27,083 bases of DNA from Actinomycetes bacterium (GCA_023404495.1 JAEYBE010000001.1:1-27083), one strand, 5' to 3'. Shown: positions 8,261-16,157, counted from the stretch's first letter. Made by a program: numbers and translations. Notes: a model not told the origin generated them from the sequence alone.

Positions 8261-8365
8261 TATCGATAAACCGGAATTCATCCATCACGAGTGCGCAATG
8301 CGCGCGGCATTCATTTCGGGTGCTGGGGGCCGAGCGGTCGCAGGTTCAAATCCTGTCTCCCCGAT
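8218..8365 (+). repeat. 44-bp perfect direct repeat of the tRNA-Pro 3' half
   Basis: Copies at 8218-8261 and 8322-8365 are identical over 44 nt, from the anticodon stem through the discriminator base plus one. The 60 bp between them contain no gene. The repeated part (anticodon loop to 3' end) is the piece usually shared as attachment core by tRNA-targeting integrases, so this may be the scar of an integrated and almost entirely lost element; slipped-strand duplication would give the same picture. Confidence 0.75.
8322..8365 (+). pseudogene. Partial tRNA-Pro copy (3' half only)
   Basis: Exact second copy of tRNA-Pro from anticodon stem to 3' end. Its 5' half is replaced by unrelated or strongly diverged sequence (8280-8321 keeps only a faint GAGTG-CGCA resemblance), so no cloverleaf with a complementary acceptor stem can be formed. 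It is not expected to be a functional tRNA. Confidence 0.75.
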
Positions 8366-9760
8366 TTGACCGTCGAGCAACGAAAAGAGCTGGGCCGCGA
8401 AGCGCGCAAGCGCATCCCGCGCTCTTCGCTCGGCGGCTTCACGCCGCAGGACGACGCCCGCGACCCGGTCGCGATCCTCAAATCCGACGACACCGACCGC
8501 GTCGCGAGCCTTATCCCAATCCGCTACGGCCGGATGCTCACCACGCCGTTCGCCTTCTACCGCGGAGCCGCATCGCTGATGGCCCACGACCTTGCCGCCG
8601 GAGCAAACACCGGCCTGCACGCACAGCTCTGCGGCGATGCCCACCTCTCGAACTTCGGCCTCTTCGCCGCGCCGGATCGCCGGCTCGTCTTCGACTGCAA
8701 CGACTTCGACGAGACGCTGCCCGGCCCCTGGGAGTGGGATCTAAAGCGACTCGCCGCCAGCATCGTGATCGCGGCCCGCTCGATCGGCGCCAAGGAACGC
8801 GAGGCAGACCAAGCCGTGATCGAGGCCTGCGCTCACTACCGCGACCGCCTGCGCGAACTCGCTCAGATGACAAACCTCGAGGTCTGGCATCAGCGCCTCG
8901 AGGTTGATCGCGTAATCGAGGTGCTCGAGAAGACAGACAATCAGGAGGGCGCTTCGGCGGTCCAGAAGGCAGCCGAGAAGGCCTACACCCGCGACAGCCT
9001 GCGCGAGTTCAGGAAGCTCACGACCGTTGAGAACGGCAGGCGAAGGATCGTTGCCGACCCGCCGCTGATCACGCCGATCGACCAGATCGCTAGCGAGCTG
9101 GGCATCGAGGTCTCGCCGGGTGAGATCGAACGCGTGATCAAGGGAGTGCTTGCCAACTACAAGGGTCGTCTCTTGATGGACCGCCGCCACCTGATCGATC
9201 AGTACGAAGTGGTGGACATCGCACGCAAGGTGGTCGGCGTAGGCAGCGTCGGCACCCGTGTCTGGATCGTCCTGATGATCGGGCGCGACGAGAACGACCC
9301 GCTCTTCCTCCAGGTCAAGGAAGCCGGGCCGTCGGTCTACGAGGCCTATCTGGGCAAGAGCGATGCGCAGACGCCCGGACAGCGCGTGATCCATGGCCAA
9401 CGCCTGATGCAGGGCGCATCCGACCCGCTGCTCGGCTGGGAGAGCTTCAAGGGTGTCGACGGTGTGGTGCGCGACTACTACGTGCGCCAGCTCAAGGACT
9501 GGAAGGGTTCGGCGAAGATCGAGAAGTTCACGCCGGATCAGCTGAAGAACTACGGCGCGCTCTGCGCCCGGGTGCTTGCTCGCGCACACGCGCGCAGCGG
9601 CGACCGGGTCGCGATCGCAGCCTATGCCGGCAAGGGCGACGCGCTGGACGTGGCGATCGCGCGGTTTGCCGCCGCCTATGCCGACCAGAACGATCGCGAC
9701 TACGCTCGCATGCGCGAGGCCGTCGAAAGCGGGCGCATCGAAGTCCGCGAGGGGATCTAG
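8366..9760 (+). CDS. DUF2252 family protein (kinase-like fold)
   Basis: 464 residues if translation begins at the TTG at 8366. The frame is open to a GTG at 8291, but residues encoded there derive from the partial tRNA-Pro copy, so the longer start is unlikely. Family hallmarks follow in order: R-K-R-I-P-R-S-S near the N-terminus, RDPV, IPIRYGRM, PFAFYRGAA, LCGDAHLSNFG at about residues 87-97, and FDCNDFDETLPGPWEWDLKRLAAS soon after. The GDAHLSNFG and NDFDE motifs resemble the catalytic and metal-binding motifs of aminoglycoside-phosphotransferase-like kinases. DUF2252 proteins are uncharacterised for the most part. No Shine-Dalgarno is visible, and the start abuts the repeat end. A 30-nt gap leads to the quinone oxidoreductase gene. 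Confidence 0.88.
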   Translation: MTVEQRKELGREARKRIPRSSLGGFTPQDDARDPVAILKSDDTDRVASLIPIRYGRMLTTPFAFYRGAASLMAHDLAAGANTGLHAQLCGDAHLSNFGLFAAPDRRLVFDCNDFDETLPGPWEWDLKRLAASIVIAARSIGAKEREADQAVIEACAHYRDRLRELAQMTNLEVWHQRLEVDRVIEVLEKTDNQEGASAVQKAAEKAYTRDSLREFRKLTTVENGRRRIVADPPLITPIDQIASELGIEVSPGEIERVIKGVLANYKGRLLMDRRHLIDQYEVVDIARKVVGVGSVGTRVWIVLMIGRDENDPLFLQVKEAGPSVYEAYLGKSDAQTPGQRVIHGQRLMQGASDPLLGWESFKGVDGVVRDYYVRQLKDWKGSAKIEKFTPDQLKNYGALCARVLARAHARSGDRVAIAAYAGKGDALDVAIARFAAAYADQNDRDYARMREAVESGRIEVREGI

Positions 9761-9790
9761 TCGGCAGCAACGACTGCGAATAGGGGAGAG

Positions 9791-10774
9791 ATGCGCGCGA
9801 TCAGAGCTCACATGAAGCACGGCGGACCCGACGATGTCGTCGAAGAAGAGGTCGCCGCGCCGGAGCCGTCAGAGCACGCTCTGATCATCGACGTGCGCTC
9901 GGCCGGGGTCTCATTTCCGGACCTCCTCCTCTCCAAGGGCGAGTACCAGATCAAGCCCGAGCCACCTTTCACGCTGGGATCTGAGGGCGCGGGCCGCGTC
10001 GCGCACGCGCCCGAGGGCAGCGGCTTCTCGGTCGGCGACCGCGTTGCCTTCCTCTCGCTCGGCTCATACGCCGAGCAGGTTCCGGCCGCGCCGATCATGA
10101 CCTTTCCGCTGCCCGACGAGCTCGACTACCACGAGGGCGCCGCGCTGATCATCAACTACCACACAGTGCTCTTCGCGCTGCGCGACCGGGGCAACCTGCA
10201 GCCGGGGGAGACGGTGTTGATTCAGGGCGCGGCCGGCGGCGTCGGCACGGCAGCGATCCAGGTCGCAAAAGCCATGGGCGCGCGCGTGATCGCCGCTGTT
10301 TCGTCTGACGAGAAGGCCGACATCGCCCTGACCGCCGGCGCCGATGAGGTCGTCTTTGCGGGCGGCGTCGAGTGGCTCCCGCGCGTCAAGGAGATGACAG
10401 GTGGCAAGGGCGTCAATCTCGTGCTCGACCCGGTCGGTGGCAAGCGCTTCACCGACAACCTGCGCGCACTGGCCGAGGGCGGCCGCGTGCTCGTGGTCGG
10501 ATTCGCGGAAGGCACGATTCCGGAGGTGAAGGTGAACCGCCTGCTTCTGCACAACATCTCGGTGGTCGGCGTCGCCTGGGGTGCCTACGTCGGGACACGC
10601 CCGGAGCTCGCGCATGAGATCGGCGAGACGATCAATGCGATGGCCGCGCGCGGCGAGATCAAGCCGATCATCGGCAAGGTCTTCAACTTCGAGGACGCCG
10701 CGGACGCGCTGCGCCTTCTCGAGGACCGCAAGGCAACCGGCAAGGTCGTGCTGCAGATCTCGGAGGATGACTGA
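9791..10774 (+). CDS. Quinone oxidoreductase-like zinc-free MDR dehydrogenase (NADPH-dependent)
   Basis: 327 residues with a good RBS (GGGGAG 3-8 nt upstream). A medium-chain dehydrogenase/reductase of the quinone oxidoreductase subfamily: N-terminal GroES-like domain with GVSFPDLLLSKGEYQ and LGSEGAGRV, then a Rossmann domain with GAAGGVGTAAIQVAK at about residues 148-162 and LDPVGG near 213. The cysteine and histidine ligands of the catalytic zinc of alcohol dehydrogenases are absent, as expected for this zinc-independent group. It would reduce quinones or enone-type carbonyls in the cytoplasm with NADPH; the substrate is unknown. The stop is 2 nt before the peroxiredoxin start, and the peroxiredoxin RBS lies inside this gene, so the pair forms an operon plausibly concerned with oxidative or electrophile stress. 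Confidence 0.9.
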   Translation: MRAIRAHMKHGGPDDVVEEEVAAPEPSEHALIIDVRSAGVSFPDLLLSKGEYQIKPEPPFTLGSEGAGRVAHAPEGSGFSVGDRVAFLSLGSYAEQVPAAPIMTFPLPDELDYHEGAALIINYHTVLFALRDRGNLQPGETVLIQGAAGGVGTAAIQVAKAMGARVIAAVSSDEKADIALTAGADEVVFAGGVEWLPRVKEMTGGKGVNLVLDPVGGKRFTDNLRALAEGGRVLVVGFAEGTIPEVKVNRLLLHNISVVGVAWGAYVGTRPELAHEIGETINAMAARGEIKPIIGKVFNFEDAADALRLLEDRKATGKVVLQISEDD

Positions 10775-10776
10775 GC

Positions 10777-11253
10777 ATGAGGATCAGGAGCAAACCGCTG
10801 GCAGATGGTGAGAAGGCGCCGGATTTCACGCTGCCTGACCAGGACGGCAATCCTGTTCGCCTGTATGACCTGCTGGAAGATGGGCCGGTTGTCGTCTTCT
10901 TCTATCCCAAGGCGTTCACGACGGTCTGCACGGCCGAGGCCTGCGGCTTTCGCGACAGCTTTGAGGAGTTCGCCGAGGCTGGCGCGCGGATCGTCGGGAT
11001 CAGCGCCGACGACGTCGAGACGCAGAAGGCGTTCCACGATCGCCACCAGCTGACGTTCCCGGTGCTCAGTGACGTGAAGACTGAGGTCTACGACAAGTTC
11101 GGTTTGCGTGCCTCTGCCAAGGCGGCACTGATGAACGACCGCGTGACGTTCGTGATCGACCGCGACGGCTACGTGCGCCACCACTCGAGCGGCATGGTCG
11201 TCTCGGACCCGCACGTCCAGGAATCGCTGAAGGTCGTTCTTTCGCTGGACTGA
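10777..11253 (+). CDS. bcp: Bcp/PrxQ-type peroxiredoxin
   Basis: 158 residues, thioredoxin fold. The N-terminal APDFTLPDQDG is typical of AhpC/TSA proteins. The active-site segment F-F-Y-P-K-A-F-T-T-V-C has the peroxidatic cysteine at C51 and the resolving cysteine at C56, five residues on, in the E-A-C-G-F-R-D context that defines the Bcp/PrxQ class. The otherwise usual P-G-C is replaced by T-V-C. It reduces hydrogen peroxide and organic hydroperoxides and is recycled by thioredoxin in the cytoplasm. It follows the quinone oxidoreductase gene with a 2-nt gap; GGAGG at 10762-10766 serves as its ribosome binding site. Confidence 0.93.
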   Translation: MRIRSKPLADGEKAPDFTLPDQDGNPVRLYDLLEDGPVVVFFYPKAFTTVCTAEACGFRDSFEEFAEAGARIVGISADDVETQKAFHDRHQLTFPVLSDVKTEVYDKFGLRASAKAALMNDRVTFVIDRDGYVRHHSSGMVVSDPHVQESLKVVLSLD

Positions 11254-11313
11254 ACTTGACGCAGGTCTCGCCGCTGGCGATACTTGAGGAATGGCTCTGG
11301 GAGAATCATCTCG

Positions 11314-12417
11314 ATGAGCGATCGCGATCCAGAGATCGGGTCGCGCGTCGGCGCGGCGATGCCCGATTCGGGTCAGCACGAGGTGCTTGTCGTTGGAAGG
11401 CGTGCGCCCGCGAGCGCGGCTAGCACGAGGTTTGCGCACATCAAGAGCCTCGCCGGCACCCGAAAGTACCTCTGGCCGGCGGTGTTTGTTGGCGGCGGAC
11501 TCTTTCTGCTCGGGTCGACGACCGGGAATCCGCTGGTCGCGCTAGCACCGCTGCTGCTCGTGCTGATCGTGCTGGCGGTGCGACTCTGGCGAGAGGCCAC
11601 GCGGCTGGCAGCGCGCGACTTCTTTGAGGGCTACGCAGTCGAGCACCATCTGAACTACAGCGCGCGGATGATGTTGCTGGCTTCGACGCCGCTGCTGGGC
11701 GCGGGCGAAAAGCGTCGCTGCGAGCACTTCATGGAGGGCGAGCTGACAGGTGCCGGCGGCGCGCCGCTTGGAATCGCACACTTCGTGATCGAGACGCGCG
11801 AGGACAAGCGCGATCGCCGCAACCGGCCGATCGCGATCTTCACGCCGCACGGTTTCACGATTGCGATGGTCGACCTGTCGCGTCCGGCGCAGTCGCTCCC
11901 GGGGATCTTCCTGACGCGCCGGCACGGCCGCCTGGCGCGGCATGACTGGCTCGATCGCAAGGCGTTGTTGCCGGCGACGATCGAGGACGAGAAACTTGCC
12001 GCGGACTGCGAGCTGCTCGTGCGACCTGGGTTTGACCGTGAGCGGCTGCGCGGGCTGATGCGTGCGGAGCTGCAGAAGACGCTGGCCGAGTCAACGCTCT
12101 CTCCTGGATTTGAGTACGACAATGGAACGCTCGTCGTGTACGCACCGCACTTGCTCAAGCGCCCGGAGGAGATCGATGGGCTGGTCGCGCTGGCCGAGAA
12201 GATCGCGGATCGGCTGCTTGAGGTCGGCGAACCGCTCGCCGCAGTCGACACATCTCTCTCGCACGGCCCGCCGTCAGGCGTGGCCGCGTTCCCGTCGCCT
12301 CCGCCGGCAACCAAGCCGCACGTCGAGCCGCACCTGCGAGTCGCGCCAGATCCCGAGCCGCAACGACGGGCAGCACCGGGCCAAGGCCGCACGTCCGTGC
12401 CCCCGCCGGGAAGCTGA
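11314..12417 (+). CDS. Two-TM membrane protein with soluble C-terminal domain, unknown function
   Basis: 367 residues from the ATG at 11314 (the frame is open to a TTG at 11284; the ATG with GGGAG about 10 nt upstream is preferred). A polar N-terminus of about 50 residues precedes two close transmembrane helices (about residues 53-68 and 74-89) and a large soluble domain with the FFEGYAVEHHLNYSARM motif just after the membrane, then alternating strands (GIAHFVIETRE, PIAIFTPHGFTIAMVDLS). The last 60 residues are rich in Pro, Arg and Ala and probably disordered. The hairpin-like pair of helices predicts that both ends face the cytoplasm. Not assigned to a family. It ends 36 nt before tRNA-Leu. 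Confidence 0.8.
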   Translation: MSDRDPEIGSRVGAAMPDSGQHEVLVVGRRAPASAASTRFAHIKSLAGTRKYLWPAVFVGGGLFLLGSTTGNPLVALAPLLLVLIVLAVRLWREATRLAARDFFEGYAVEHHLNYSARMMLLASTPLLGAGEKRRCEHFMEGELTGAGGAPLGIAHFVIETREDKRDRRNRPIAIFTPHGFTIAMVDLSRPAQSLPGIFLTRRHGRLARHDWLDRKALLPATIEDEKLAADCELLVRPGFDRERLRGLMRAELQKTLAESTLSPGFEYDNGTLVVYAPHLLKRPEEIDGLVALAEKIADRLLEVGEPLAAVDTSLSHGPPSGVAAFPSPPPATKPHVEPHLRVAPDPEPQRRAAPGQGRTSVPPPGS

Positions 12418-12453
12418 CCGCCGCCCACTAACATCACCGCGTCTGACCGACAC

Positions 12454-12537
12454 GCGGATGTGGCGGAATTGGTAGACGCGCGGCGTTCAGGTCGCCGTGG
12501 GGGCAACCCCGTGGAGGTTCGAGTCCTCTCATCCGCA
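12454..12537 (+). tRNA. tRNA-Leu (CAG anticodon)
   Basis: 84-nt class II tRNA with acceptor GCGGATG/CATCCGC, loop TTCAGGT (anticodon CAG), a variable arm formed by CGTGGGGGCAACCCCGTG-like sequence, T-arm GAGGTTCGAGTCCTC and discriminator A. No CCA is encoded. It stands directly before the defence island, a classic insertion position, but its 3' end is not repeated at the far side of the island as far as I can see. Confidence 0.95.
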
Positions 12538-12808
12538 CTTCGACAGTTCTCCGCAAGATTTTTCGACTAGCGCTGCCGGGGACTATCAGCGGTCTATTTG
12601 GTGGTGAAGTGATCGTCGGACCTGACTGATTGGGCCGTTTCTACGCTGTCCTGTCCGGCGCCTTCACGCTCGCGGACGTGCGCGAGCCCGGCGTTGCCGG
12701 GGCGATGCGGTTGACTTGTTGAGTTTGTGGATGCTTCGCGTTCAGGGCGGCTGCAAGTGAGCAATTGGACTAAATGTCTCCATCCTCGAGCAACCGTACA
12801 TTTGTTCG
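12538..12808 (+). other. 271-bp noncoding gap between tRNA-Leu and the restriction-modification genes
   Basis: No convincing ORF on either strand. Contains a perfect GC-rich hairpin, CCCGGC-gtt-GCCGGG (12687-12701), not followed by a T-run, and further G+C-rich dyads around 12655-12680. TTGACT occurs at 12714, but no good -10 at the right distance. TACATT (12797-12802) lies 6 nt before the GTG of the methyltransferase and could be a -10 for a leaderless transcript. Possibly the site of control of the modification gene. Confidence 0.4.
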
Positions 12809-14407
12809 GTGAGCAGCCCCGCACCGCTCGTCACTGAGCGAGATCTCATCAGCGCCGCGCTTGCGCTCGGCGCGCGAGACGTCAGGGACTGGTCTGACGA
12901 GGAGTACGAGCTACAGAAAAGCGCCGGCCCCGGGCCATCAAAACGCCAGGTTCGCGCCCTACAGAAGGCGATCGCGCGCGGCGAGGACCCGCTTGGTGAC
13001 GCGTTCTGCATCCTTCGCTCGCCCGAGCAGCGCCGCCCTGATGGTGCGACTTACACGCCGAGTGAGATCGTGGATTCCATGGTCGAGTGGTCCGCGAACC
13101 AGCTCACGCCGGAGCGCGTGGTTGACCCGGGATCAGGCTCGGCTCGCTTTGCGGTCGCAGCCGGTCGTAGGTTCCCGAAGGCGAAGCTCGTCGCCGTGGA
13201 GCTCGACCCGCTCGCGGCGCTCCTGTCACGCGCCCACTTGGCCGCCGCAGGGTTTGAAAAGCGCGCCAAGGTCATCCTGTCCGACTATCGCGAGTACGAG
13301 TTCAAGGACTATCCCGGCCGCACGCTCTTCATTGGGAATCCGCCGTACGTTCGCCACCACGACCTCGCCCCGTCGTGGAAGGAGTGGCTCGTTCGCGAGG
13401 CAAACGGCCTTGGTCATTCCGCGAGCCAGCTTGCCGGGCTCCACGTGTATTTCATGCTGCAGACAGCGCTGCGCGCGTCAGAGGACGACGTCGGCGTCTT
13501 CATCACGTCTGCTGAGTGGCTTGACGTGAACTACGGCTCGCTTGTTCGCGGACTCTTCCTGGAGCAGCTTGGCGGCGAGGCACTCCACGTGATCGAGCCG
13601 ACGGCTCAGCCCTTCGATGACGCGCAAACAACCGCAGTGATCTCGTGCTTCAAGATCGGTAGCGCGCCGAGCTCGGTCCGCATGCGCCGCGTCAGACAGA
13701 TCGATGATCTGAACTCGCTCACGGGCGGTTCGCTCGTCCTGCGCGAGCGCCTCGAAGAGGCTCAGCGATGGACAGCGCTGACCCGTCCGTCGAAGAAGAT
13801 GCCCGAAGGGTTTGTTCAGCTTGGTGAGCTTGCTCGCGTGCATCGAGGAACCGTCACCGGCCGCAACGCGACTTGGGTCGTGGGTCACGACGAGACGCTC
13901 CCGGACCGAGTGCTGTACCCATCAATCACCAGAGCCCACGAGCTCTTCAGCGCGGAGACATTTCTCTCAAATGGCGATCATCTCAAGCGCGTTGTCGACA
14001 TCCCGTCGGACCTCGACGTTCTCGACGGCGACGAGAGGAAGCAGGTCGAACGGTTCATGCGCCGCGCTCGTAACGAGGGTGCTCACGAAACGTACGTCGC
14101 GAAGAACCGCAGGGCGTGGTGGTCGGTTGGACTGCGCAAGCCCGCGCCGATCCTCGCCACTTACATGGCGCGCAGGCCACCAGCATTCGTGCGCAATACG
14201 GCTGGCGCGCGACACATCAACATCGCTCACGGGATCTATCCACGCGAGCCGATGCGCCCGTCTGAGATGACTGCCCTTGCTGAGTCACTCAGGAAGGTGG
14301 CGACCGTTGGAGATGGAAGGATGTACGCAGGAGGGCTCACCAAGTTTGAGCCCAAGGAGATGGAGCGTTTGCCGGTTCCGTCTCTCGAACTGCTTGCATC
14401 CAGATGA
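12809..14407 (+). CDS. Type II N6-adenine DNA methyltransferase (restriction-modification)
   Basis: 532 residues starting at GTG. SAM-binding motif I is V-V-D-P-G-S-G-S-A-R (D106), motif II is the V-E-L-D stretch, and the catalytic motif IV is N-P-P-Y at residues 177-180, preceded by LFIG. That is the signature of an amino methyltransferase acting on adenine N6. The long C-terminal half is expected to hold the target-recognition domain, an order like that of TaqI/Eco57I-type enzymes. It methylates the host sites that the adjoining endonuclease would cut. Translation overlaps the endonuclease gene by ATGA, ensuring coupled expression. There is no visible Shine-Dalgarno; a TACATT box 6 nt before the GTG suggests a leaderless message. 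Partner identity suggests the recognition sequence GTCGAC (XamI/SalI), which is inference. Confidence 0.92.
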   Translation: MSSPAPLVTERDLISAALALGARDVRDWSDEEYELQKSAGPGPSKRQVRALQKAIARGEDPLGDAFCILRSPEQRRPDGATYTPSEIVDSMVEWSANQLTPERVVDPGSGSARFAVAAGRRFPKAKLVAVELDPLAALLSRAHLAAAGFEKRAKVILSDYREYEFKDYPGRTLFIGNPPYVRHHDLAPSWKEWLVREANGLGHSASQLAGLHVYFMLQTALRASEDDVGVFITSAEWLDVNYGSLVRGLFLEQLGGEALHVIEPTAQPFDDAQTTAVISCFKIGSAPSSVRMRRVRQIDDLNSLTGGSLVLRERLEEAQRWTALTRPSKKMPEGFVQLGELARVHRGTVTGRNATWVVGHDETLPDRVLYPSITRAHELFSAETFLSNGDHLKRVVDIPSDLDVLDGDERKQVERFMRRARNEGAHETYVAKNRRAWWSVGLRKPAPILATYMARRPPAFVRNTAGARHINIAHGIYPREPMRPSEMTALAESLRKVATVGDGRMYAGGLTKFEPKEMERLPVPSLELLASR

Positions 14408-15318
14408 CTGAACCTCCACGCTGGTCCGACGAACAACTCGCCGCCGATTCGCAAGCCGCGATTCGCATCTTTATTGATGAACGTTCGAACGAATCGGCTG
14501 ATGGTTATTCGAGCATTCTCGAAGAGAAACTCGGGGTTGTTGAGGAGTTTTTCGAGCAAACGAAAGACCTTGAGCTACTCGCCGAGCAGGCCGTAGACGT
14601 TCTTTCGAAGCCACGCTTTCTTGAAATCGCTCGGTACCTCGCAGGTCCCCCAATCTCTGCTGACGATCTAAAGGTTGTCGCGAATGTCGGAAGCCTGAGC
14701 GCGAAGCGAATCAAGGCGGAACCGCTCATCGCTAAGACGCTTGTTGAAACGATTTTCCTCGGACTTGATCGAGGGCGCTTTCCTTGGCTCGGAGAGAATC
14801 GAGAAGTTGGTGAAGAAGAGCGGAAAGCCGCTGCTCTGGCCACTGCTGCCCTACTTGCGACCCAGAGAGTCGCAACGATCCGTCGCAACAAGGTTAAGGC
14901 TGAGCAAGAAGCATTGGTGATGGACAAGCTTGAAGAAGCAGGCTTCAGAAGGGTTGAGACCCGCGAAATCAAGACGGTGAAGGATGCGCCGGAAGCGGGC
15001 GAGTTCTGTGGAGAGACCCTGGTAGCTACTCGAAAGGCCGACATCGTCGTCGGGCTGTGGGATCGACGAACTCTGCTGATCGAATGCAAGGTTTCCAATA
15101 GCGCGACCAACAGTGTCAAGCGCCTAAACAATGACGCGCAAGCCAAGGCCGGGATCTGGAGGTCAAAGCTCGGCGATGCAGTCGTTCCATCGGCCGTTCT
15201 TGGCGGGGTTTTCAAGACTAAGAATCTTGAGCAAGCACAGTCAAGCGGCTTGACACTCTGGTGGGCACATGGGCTTCAGCTGCTGACGGGATGGATCGAG
15301 GACACGCGAGATGGGTGA
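14404..15318 (+). CDS. XamI-family type II restriction endonuclease
   Basis: 304 residues. The overall sequence (start P-P-R-W-S-D-E-Q-L, central AGPPISADDLKV, then RFPWLGENRE, TRKADIVVGLWD, IECKVSNSATNSVKRLNND) agrees with the XamI endonuclease family as I recall it. The PD-(D/E)xK nuclease core is visible: D213 followed by E227-C-K229 at the end of a strand. The prototype XamI recognises GTCGAC; specificity of this enzyme is not proven. It starts inside the methyltransferase stop codon (ATGA), the normal methylase-first arrangement. Base composition is clearly less G+C-rich than the flanking housekeeping genes, in line with horizontal acquisition. A tiny ORF overlaps its last codons in another frame. 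Confidence 0.88.
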   Translation: MTEPPRWSDEQLAADSQAAIRIFIDERSNESADGYSSILEEKLGVVEEFFEQTKDLELLAEQAVDVLSKPRFLEIARYLAGPPISADDLKVVANVGSLSAKRIKAEPLIAKTLVETIFLGLDRGRFPWLGENREVGEEERKAAALATAALLATQRVATIRRNKVKAEQEALVMDKLEEAGFRRVETREIKTVKDAPEAGEFCGETLVATRKADIVVGLWDRRTLLIECKVSNSATNSVKRLNNDAQAKAGIWRSKLGDAVVPSAVLGGVFKTKNLEQAQSSGLTLWWAHGLQLLTGWIEDTRDG

Positions 15319-15424
15319 AAAGCCTCAGGGCGCTAAGGGCCGCCGTGGCAACCCGAATGAGCGGGAGAAGTCCGAACGATCCGCACCGAAACAATCCGAT
15401 TCCACAAACGGCGAACGGCTCTAG
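15311..15424 (+). CDS. Possible 37-aa highly charged small protein
   Basis: ATG at 15311 opens a 37-codon frame overlapping the last 8 nt of the endonuclease gene and ending 9 nt before the next gene. The product is hydrophilic, Gly/Arg/Lys/Glu/Ser-rich (MGEKPQGAKGRRGNPNE...), with no hydrophobic core and no predicted fold. There is no clear RBS apart from possible termination-reinitiation coupling. It may be a short basic accessory peptide or only a chance ORF that links the two larger genes. Confidence 0.25.
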   Translation: MGEKPQGAKGRRGNPNEREKSERSAPKQSDSTNGERL

Positions 15425-15433
15425 ACCGTTGCG

Positions 15434-15979
15434 GTGCGAAAAAAGTGGGGGCTCGGCAAGGAGCGGATCGCTGTTCCGGACGTTCTGTTGCAACTTGAGG
15501 ACGATCATCTCCGCGAGGCCTTTGTCGATGCCCGGGAATCAGCGAATCAAACACATTCCCGGTTGGGCGCGCTCGTTGGCGCGTACTCGGCTGTCCTCGT
15601 AGCGCTTTCCTTCTCGGCAACGCAGTTGCATCAATGGAAATACGTCACGGTTGTCAGCGGTTGCCTCGTCGTCGCCGTGGGGGCTTTCATCGTGTTCGGA
15701 TATCTGCACACTCCCAAGCCGCACTTCTATCTCACCGCCGAGAAATCACGTCCTGGAGCTGTGAAGCTTGCCCACCACGAGGCGAACGAGGCCAGCTGGT
15801 TCTTGGTTCTCGCGACGACGCTCTTGGTTGTTGCTGGGCTCACGATCGCGGCCAATATCTCCCATAGCATTGGGGAGCAGCTAAAGGAAGATCAGCCGAA
15901 GACGCAGTCAGTGAAGCGCCAGCAGAAGGGTCCAACTGGCGAAACCGGGCCTTCAGCTGTCCTTCGCCCTCGTGACTAG
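15434..15979 (+). CDS. Three-TM membrane protein of the defence island
   Basis: 181 residues from a GTG at 15434. The N-terminal 43 residues are soluble and acidic/polar (LEDDHLREAFVDARESANQ). Three hydrophobic helices follow at about residues 44-62, 70-91 and 121-141, the last two separated by a loop with LHTPKPHFYL and a predicted helix. The C-terminal 40 residues are polar and positively charged. No enzymatic motif is seen and I do not recognise the family; the soluble-helix-plus-TM layout loosely recalls SLATT-like pore-forming effectors, but this is only a resemblance. Its position between a restriction-modification pair and a sensor-like ATPase suggests an accessory or membrane effector role. 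Lower G+C than the host genes. An antisense micro-ORF overlaps its 3' end. Confidence 0.75.
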   Translation: MRKKWGLGKERIAVPDVLLQLEDDHLREAFVDARESANQTHSRLGALVGAYSAVLVALSFSATQLHQWKYVTVVSGCLVVAVGAFIVFGYLHTPKPHFYLTAEKSRPGAVKLAHHEANEASWFLVLATTLLVVAGLTIAANISHSIGEQLKEDQPKTQSVKRQQKGPTGETGPSAVLRPRD

Positions 15980-16045
15980 ATTCACGAGGCCAATCGCGGC
16001 GGCGACGATAAGCGCGGCGGTGAGTATTCCGAGGATGATTGTCAT
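15953..16045 (-). CDS. Possible 30-aa single-TM micro-protein (toxin-like)
   Basis: A minus-strand frame ATG...TGA encodes 30 residues: MTIILG, then a continuous hydrophobic stretch of Leu/Ile/Ala/Val/Gly up to residue 24, then the polar tail TRAKDS. This is the layout of small type I toxins and regulatory micro-proteins. It is convergent with, and overlaps by 27 nt, the end of the three-TM gene. The purine box GAGGA lies directly against the ATG, too close for a normal Shine-Dalgarno, which weakens the case. No homologue can be named from sequence alone. Confidence 0.3.
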   Translation of the reverse strand: MTIILGILTAALIVAAAIGLVNLVTRAKDS

Positions 16046-16157
16046 TCCTCGAGTATGGAGTTTCAGCGAACGCGCGGTGAACTTTTCGCCTCAATTCTGG
16101 GCGGGAGAATCTGATTCAGCTGTTTGACGCCAGCCCGACGGGTTAGAGTGGCGGCGC

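Noticed and set aside
7994..8493. Minus-strand frames with the peptide GRQDLNLRPLGPQ
   Set aside because: This peptide is the translated complement of the tRNA-Pro T-arm and anticodon arm, a common spurious annotation.
8741..9820. 359-codon minus-strand frame opposite DUF2252
   Set aside because: The + strand frame carries conserved family motifs throughout; the antisense product looks like a G+C-driven shadow.
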